Positions 22,361 through 25,774 of a stretch of 25,774 nucleotides of DNA are shown in pieces (the first letter of the stretch is position 1; the number at the start of each line of letters is the position of its first letter). A program made the position numbers and the translations under genes. Under the pieces are notes generated by a model that was not told the origin of the DNA, did no database searches, and worked only from the letters and a program-made list of their open reading frames with translations. The stretch comes from a virus. The stretch lies in IMG/VR virus record IMGVR_UViG_3300030107_001363, positions 18,849 through 44,622 of that record; one strand, written 5' to 3'.

Positions 22361-23048
22361 TTGATTGTTCTAGTGCATCAAGTATGTCTTTGTATCTGTC
22401 TTGAAACACAACTCTTGCACTATCTTCTTCGCTCATGAACTTAGTCAATCTGTTGAACTCTGCCCATGAACGTATGCTTGTACGTCTATCACTATCTGTA
22501 ATGAGAGACATAGCTTCACATACATCACGATACTTCTTAGGTATCTTTTTCAATGCAGAAGGGTGTATCTTATCAATGTTAATCTTGATAGGAAACCTAT
22601 CTGCTAGTGCATCAGGTAGTGTATCAGGTTGTCCGTTCATGGTTGCTACAACATTAAAGTCCTTCTTAGGTTTAACAAAGTCTTGTTCTCTGTTAGGTAA
22701 TGTCATACCTGCGAACTCTTTGTCATCTAAGATACTATACAAAAATGTAAGCACATCACTAGATGCGTGGTCAATCTCATTGACAACAAATCTAGCACCC
22801 TTCAACCATGCATTGATTGCTGTACCATGTAGCCAAGACATACTACCATTGTCATTTGGTATGAAATGTCCTCGCAATTCCATAGCACTTCCGTCCTCAG
22901 TTAGCGTAGTTGATACTACTTCCTGCTTGTCTTGTAAGTTGTAAAGTGTTGCTTGGTATGACTTACCTGTACCCGGTACGCCATAGAGTAACACTCTATC
23001 TGCATTGCCGATAACTTGTTCGGCTAATTCCCAACATGTTTTTTCCAC
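22344..23048 (-). CDS. MoxR/CobS-type AAA+ ATPase
   Basis: This is a compact 234-residue ATPase with a GTG start behind GAGG. Walker A is GVPGTGKS (23-30), the Walker B region is VVNEID (87-92), sensor 1 is ATMN (134-137), the arginine finger is DALADRF (145-151), and a sensor-2-like RSWAEF lies near 192. The Walker B Asp that normally precedes the catalytic Glu is Asn (NE), while the Glu is kept. These features place it with the AAA_5/MoxR/CobS group, which act as chaperone-like motors with VWA proteins. It is coupled to the VWA gene by overlap. A precedent in viruses is the MoxR-VWA pair of Acidianus two-tailed virus; the role here is unknown. Confidence 0.85.
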   Translation of the reverse strand: MEKTCWELAEQVIGNADRVLLYGVPGTGKSYQATLYNLQDKQEVVSTTLTEDGSAMELRGHFIPNDNGSMSWLHGTAINAWLKGARFVVNEIDHASSDVLTFLYSILDDKEFAGMTLPNREQDFVKPKKDFNVVATMNGQPDTLPDALADRFPIKINIDKIHPSALKKIPKKYRDVCEAMSLITDSDRRTSIRSWAEFNRLTKFMSEEDSARVVFQDRYKDILDALEQSNAKDE

Positions 23049-23071
23049 GTTGTCCTCGCTTTCTTGTTATG

Positions 23072-23536
23072 TTATTCTTCCTCTGCTTTGTCGAGGTAAG
23101 ATGTTATGTTGTCTAGCATTTCCTTAGTAACTTCATCTAAGTCCATGCTGTCATAGTCTGTTGCTAGTGCATAAGCAATAGGTGTGTTAGGTAAGCTTTC
23201 AAATGTAGATAATGGTATATCCACTTTGACATTAACTGTCTTTACCTTATTACCTGCACCTGTTTGGTCTAGCAGTACGCACTCCCATATAGTTCTCATA
23301 TGTACTTCACAAGGCACACCTTCTCTGTGCATGTGTTTCATATACATTTTGAGATATGCAGGAAAACGTCTATCAACATCTACAAAGAATTGTTCTGTGA
23401 GTTGTTGATTGTAACTGTTCTCAATCGCTTGGTCGTTGAGAACTTTGAGAACATCTATTGTAATAGCAATACGTTTGCTATCTACCATAGTCAAGTCCTC
23501 GCCTTCTACGAACATGTCATCACTAAAGTTAGACAT
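23072..23536 (-). CDS. Acidic protein upstream of the MoxR-VWA pair
   Basis: This is a 154-residue acidic protein. GGAAGG lies five bases before the ATG at 23536, which I prefer to a GTG at 23542. The first ~70 residues are helical and polar. The middle has a likely strand pair (EVHMRTIWECVLL, KTVNVKVDIPL), and the end is a helix (DEVTKEMLDNITSYLDKAEEE). There is no membrane segment. The start overlaps the upstream HTH gene by 8 nt, and the ATPase gene follows 23 bp later, so the protein could be an adaptor or substrate of the MoxR-VWA pair. The family is not recognised. Confidence 0.7.
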   Translation of the reverse strand: MSNFSDDMFVEGEDLTMVDSKRIAITIDVLKVLNDQAIENSYNQQLTEQFFVDVDRRFPAYLKMYMKHMHREGVPCEVHMRTIWECVLLDQTGAGNKVKTVNVKVDIPLSTFESLPNTPIAYALATDYDSMDLDEVTKEMLDNITSYLDKAEEE

Positions 23537-23849
23537 TAGCACCTTCCTTCTGTATTATGTTTTTGTACGCAAGACTTTGTGTATAAGCAATAGGTTGCTT
23601 AGTAAGTCTAAACGTAAATTTACTATTGCCTTCGTTAGTAGTTTCAATACGCCAACCTTTCTTACGTAAGTCGTGTATCACACCACCATATCTAGTGCAA
23701 CGTAAATCAAATACGAACTCACCATTTGTTATTGGTTTGTTCTGCTTACGACTAATCAACAATGCCCATGCGATTAGTTGTGATTTACTTGTTATGTAGT
23801 CAGGTACTTTCATACCTCTGAATTTCTTGACTAGCTTTTTTGTAGCCAT
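23529..23849 (-). CDS. Winged-helix DNA-binding protein
   Basis: This is a 106-residue basic protein. Residues ~20-75 contain a helix-turn-helix followed by a wing: SKSQLIAWALLI, then TRYGGVIHDLRKKGWRIET. The 'GGVIHDLRKKGW.I' segment matches the HTH_39-type domain of many phage regulators and small DNA-binding proteins. I favour the ATG at 23849, one base after the upstream stop and 9 nt from AGGAG. The ATG at 23858 would give an 8-nt overlap and three more residues. It lies inside the operon leading to the ATPase and VWA genes, so it may regulate that operon. Confidence 0.72.
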   Translation of the reverse strand: MATKKLVKKFRGMKVPDYITSKSQLIAWALLISRKQNKPITNGEFVFDLRCTRYGGVIHDLRKKGWRIETTNEGNSKFTFRLTKQPIAYTQSLAYKNIIQKEGANV

Positions 23850-23850
23850 G

Positions 23851-24498
23851 TTATTCATCTCCTTCCGTGTCTTGTTCCATTTTCATGGCTTTAGACACTT
23901 TGTCTGTTATTTCTTCCATTTCTTGTGCTGTCATAGCAAACATAGCTGTATGATGACCTTCCTCAAAAGCTATGATGCTTGTGATTTCAGGTATGTTCAT
24001 CTTAGTTATGTTCTTAGCACCTTTGTCTGTGCTTTCTGCTATGTCCATAAACATATCCATGTTTGTCATGGTTAAGTTTGCAATACATTGATGCAATCTT
24101 TCCATGTCGGTTATGTCTGCATCAAAGCCTAGCTTGTCTGCAATTTCTTGTGGAACATCTCCTGTATGTAAGTCATGGTAAAGCTGTCCTATTAAGTCAA
24201 ACCCTTTAGCAATAGCATCTATATACGCCATTTGTGCAGCAGTTTGACTCACACGTGTGATAGCTTCTTGTAATGAACTAGCATTGACTTTGAAATTCAT
24301 GTGTGTAAATTTCTTTATGAAACTATCCATGTCCTCATCTGTCAATTCAGGTATGTTATTTTTTCTGTTGTTGATTACTTTCTCAACATGCAATCCTTGA
24401 AAACCAACCATGACCATGTAGTCTTTAGGTGGTTTCTCAGCTATGTATGTCATGCTGTTAAGTTGTTTGCCGACTAGATTTCCCATCTCATCTGTCAT
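23851..24498 (-). CDS. Unrecognised helical protein of the minus operon
   Basis: This is a 215-residue protein with a TAATG start and GGAGG seven bases upstream. After a short beta segment (YMVMVGFQGL), most of it is helical and acidic, with many Met residues (LTMTNMDMFMDI). There is no membrane span. Residues ~30-70 contain a charged helix (LTDEDMDSFIKKFTHM). It ends next to the winged-helix gene and starts on the stop of the 148-residue gene. I do not recognise it. Its steady place in an overlapping operon argues that it is a real gene that works with the MoxR-VWA group. Confidence 0.7.
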   Translation of the reverse strand: MTDEMGNLVGKQLNSMTYIAEKPPKDYMVMVGFQGLHVEKVINNRKNNIPELTDEDMDSFIKKFTHMNFKVNASSLQEAITRVSQTAAQMAYIDAIAKGFDLIGQLYHDLHTGDVPQEIADKLGFDADITDMERLHQCIANLTMTNMDMFMDIAESTDKGAKNITKMNIPEITSIIAFEEGHHTAMFAMTAQEMEEITDKVSKAMKMEQDTEGDE

Positions 24499-24944
24499 TA
24501 TTCTTCCTCCGTTTTTATGTCTTGCAAATAGTTTTCAATGTCGTTATGCATCTTCTTAGCGACCTCGTCCTCTGCAAGAACTTTGGTTTGCATTACATCT
24601 TTACGTGTAATGACTAATCCGTCTATGTCAAAGTCATCATGTTGTATTCCATGTTGCTTAAACACACGTTCGGCTTGTTCATACTTGCCTTCGCTTACCA
24701 ACTGTGCAATCTTCGCACTCATATCACCAAACGAATTAAGTATGTCTGCTTGAATAAAGTTTCTACCTAGTTCAAGTGCTTTGGTTGTTGCCTCAGCAAA
24801 TGATTTTGCTTTGATAACAATCTCTTGAACGGGTGGCTCTTTGTAACCAATGGTTATGTGAGCTTGATACTCTTTCAACTTTCTAGGATTTGTAGAGCTT
24901 TCGTTTATAGCACCATTGTCTCCTTGTGTGTTGCGTTCTCTCAC
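24498..24944 (-). CDS. Unrecognised small protein of the minus operon
   Basis: This is a 148-residue protein with a GTG start overlapping the preceding TGA (GTGA), behind GAGGTG. Residues ~1-22 are polar and probably disordered. Residues ~23-65 form a beta-alpha unit (YQAHITIGY, IVIKAKSFAEATTKALELG), the kind of ferredoxin-like beta-alpha unit seen in many small phage proteins. The remainder is helical and acidic. No motif identifies its role. It shares tight translational coupling with its two neighbours. Confidence 0.7.
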   Translation of the reverse strand: MRERNTQGDNGAINESSTNPRKLKEYQAHITIGYKEPPVQEIVIKAKSFAEATTKALELGRNFIQADILNSFGDMSAKIAQLVSEGKYEQAERVFKQHGIQHDDFDIDGLVITRKDVMQTKVLAEDEVAKKMHNDIENYLQDIKTEEE

Positions 24945-25348
24945 AACATCACCTCGCTTTCTGTCTCTTCTTCTGTTCTACAACAACCACAAATTACTTT
25001 ACGTTCAAAGTATTCGGGGTAGTTGTTCTTCATTTTTTGAAAACATGAACCACATAATGCGTAGCCACCACTGATTTGTTGCCCTGCATTTGCATCACGT
25101 TTCGCCTCATCAATGTCATCTATCGTACAAGTTAGATTAATTGGTTGAGTAGCATCAATACTAGAACTACAAGCCATATCACATATCCATAAGTCATCAG
25201 GTATATCGCTATCTACTAGCTGTGATATGAACGCAAATCCTAGTTCCTCTGCTTGTTTTTTACCTTGTGCATAGTGCATGTGTGCTTGTATTCTTGCAAC
25301 TTGCCTATGCTTAATTGGGTTAGGTATTACTAACCACGCCTCATACAT
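24941..25348 (-). CDS. Cys-rich putative zinc protein
   Basis: This is a 135-residue protein with GAGGAGA before the ATG at 25348. Cysteines cluster at 56 and 60 (ICDMAC) and at 99, 102, 120, 122 and 123 (CGSC, then CGCC). The C-terminal set C-x2-C-x17-C-x-C-C looks like a small zinc site. Residues 1-40 include a basic helix (IKHRQVARIQAHMHYAQGKK). There is no membrane segment. It overlaps both neighbours (8 nt and 4 nt). A nucleic-acid or protein-binding role is likely from the zinc site, but the family is not known to me. Confidence 0.7.
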   Translation of the reverse strand: MYEAWLVIPNPIKHRQVARIQAHMHYAQGKKQAEELGFAFISQLVDSDIPDDLWICDMACSSSIDATQPINLTCTIDDIDEAKRDANAGQQISGGYALCGSCFQKMKNNYPEYFERKVICGCCRTEEETESEVML

Positions 25349-25568
25349 CTGTTATCTCCTCTCTAAATGGGGATAGTGCATACATCTTTGGTTTGTGTCC
25401 TGTTAGCTGTTCAAACTGTTCGTGATTGTTAGCCAACATCACTATCTTATCAACGATATCTATCGCTTGTTCTTTGGTTGTCTCAGCAGTAAAGCTAAAC
25501 TCTACTACCAATTCGTTCTCATCTGTTCTGTGTCCGTGTTGAACGAACTCATACACTTCAGCACTCAT
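25341..25568 (-). CDS. Small protein of the minus operon
   Basis: This is a 75-residue protein. I prefer the ATG at 25568, seven bases after AAAGGA, to a GTG at 25571. It reads as a beta-alpha-beta unit (ELVVEFSFTAETT, KEQAIDIVDKIVMLANN, KMYALSPF). No domain is recognised. It overlaps the upstream gene in another frame and is followed by the Cys-rich gene through an 8-nt overlap. Confidence 0.65.
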   Translation of the reverse strand: MSAEVYEFVQHGHRTDENELVVEFSFTAETTKEQAIDIVDKIVMLANNHEQFEQLTGHKPKMYALSPFREEITDV

Positions 25569-25764
25569 CACAATGTCCTTTCGTAGCTTGTGCTATCACT
25601 TTGCCTATGGGTTTAGATACATCAACTTGGTCAATGTTTAGGCTTATCACGTTCTTGTCATGCCTTCTGCACCATACTTGTATTCCTGTTGGTGTAAATC
25701 CTACTTCGTTCTTTTGAAACTCAGCAGGTGATACACTTCTTGTAGTCTGCGACCAATCAAACAT
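25558..25764 (-). CDS. Small putative zinc-finger protein
   Basis: This is a 68-residue protein. The ATG at 25764 has GAGAG seven bases upstream, so it is probably complete although it lies 10 bp from the window edge. Cys32-x2-His35 and Cys65-x2-Cys68 (CRRHD and HCDEC) suit a single zinc site closing the C-terminus. The first ~25 residues are polar. It begins the visible part of an overlapping minus-strand operon whose promoter must lie to the right of the window. Confidence 0.68.
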   Translation of the reverse strand: MFDWSQTTRSVSPAEFQKNEVGFTPTGIQVWCRRHDKNVISLNIDQVDVSKPIGKVIAQATKGHCDEC

Positions 25765-25774
25765 ACACTCTCTA

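Noticed and set aside
22435-22944. Plus-strand ORF over the ATPase gene
   Set aside because: Antisense shadow of a gene with all AAA+ motifs.
20438-23048. Cobaltochelatase CobS/CobT pair for cobalamin synthesis
   Set aside because: The domain types are similar, but no other cobalamin genes are near and the VWA N-terminus does not look like CobT; MoxR-VWA is the safer name.
1-25774. tRNA genes, CRISPR arrays, insertion sequences or integrase and attachment sites
   Set aside because: I looked for cloverleaf-like elements, spaced repeats and transposase or integrase motifs and saw none.

Overview
The window is about 25.8 kb of AT-rich DNA (roughly one third G+C by eye), packed with short-overlap genes. 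It reads as part of the genome of a tailed bacteriophage, probably marine and uncultured. No tRNA, rRNA, CRISPR array, insertion sequence or integrase is visible. Both ends are cut: the first gene enters from the left with no start, and the minus-strand operon continues past the right edge.

Left arm, plus strand (1-17922). The first genes are one very large virion protein (5' end missing) and two unrecognised companions. A consensus-like promoter and a structured leader then precede a scaffold-like protein and the SU10-type major capsid protein. An intrinsic terminator follows the capsid gene. Next come a small beta-rich virion protein, a 61-residue protein, a neck or adaptor candidate, a 641-residue propeller-like tail protein, a tail fibre, a glycine-rich adhesin and a small tail-associated protein. 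No tape-measure or tail-tube gene is seen, which suggests a short-tailed (podovirus-like) particle. Then comes a lysis and envelope block: a 53-residue membrane protein, an XhlA-like protein, a secreted Fn3-like protein with a long Glu-rich stalk, a two-helix holin candidate, a 12-residue Cys/Gly mini-ORF, a DUF5675-like protein with a YkuD-like His...Ser-Gly-Cys signature, and an r1t-like holin. The arm ends with very small basic and zinc-ribbon proteins and a perfect 10-bp hairpin.

Right arm, minus strand (25764 down to 17909). It converges tail-to-tail on the left arm. In order of transcription it holds five small or medium unrecognised proteins (two with Cys clusters), a winged-helix protein, an acidic protein, a MoxR/CobS-type AAA+ ATPase and a 640-residue von Willebrand A protein. 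A control region with two terminators and palindromes follows. Beyond it lie a small HTH-like protein, a metallophosphoesterase, a hidden 46-residue zinc ribbon and a protein with an ENCETSAIGRALA motif found in phage recombination and ssDNA-binding proteins.

The most notable points are: (1) two tiny zinc-ribbon paralogues with identical Cys spacing, one in each arm; (2) a recurring TGnTATnAT-type extended -10 box placed 6-9 nt before start codons, predicting leaderless or near-leaderless mRNAs; (3) the MoxR-VWA pair at the end of an operon of small proteins; (4) the palindromic control region at 20247-20437. Leaderless-type promoters, an r1t-like holin, a Thr-rich TTTTSTT linker and a scaffold resembling those of actinobacteriophages make a low-GC (perhaps marine) actinobacterium a reasonable but unproven host.
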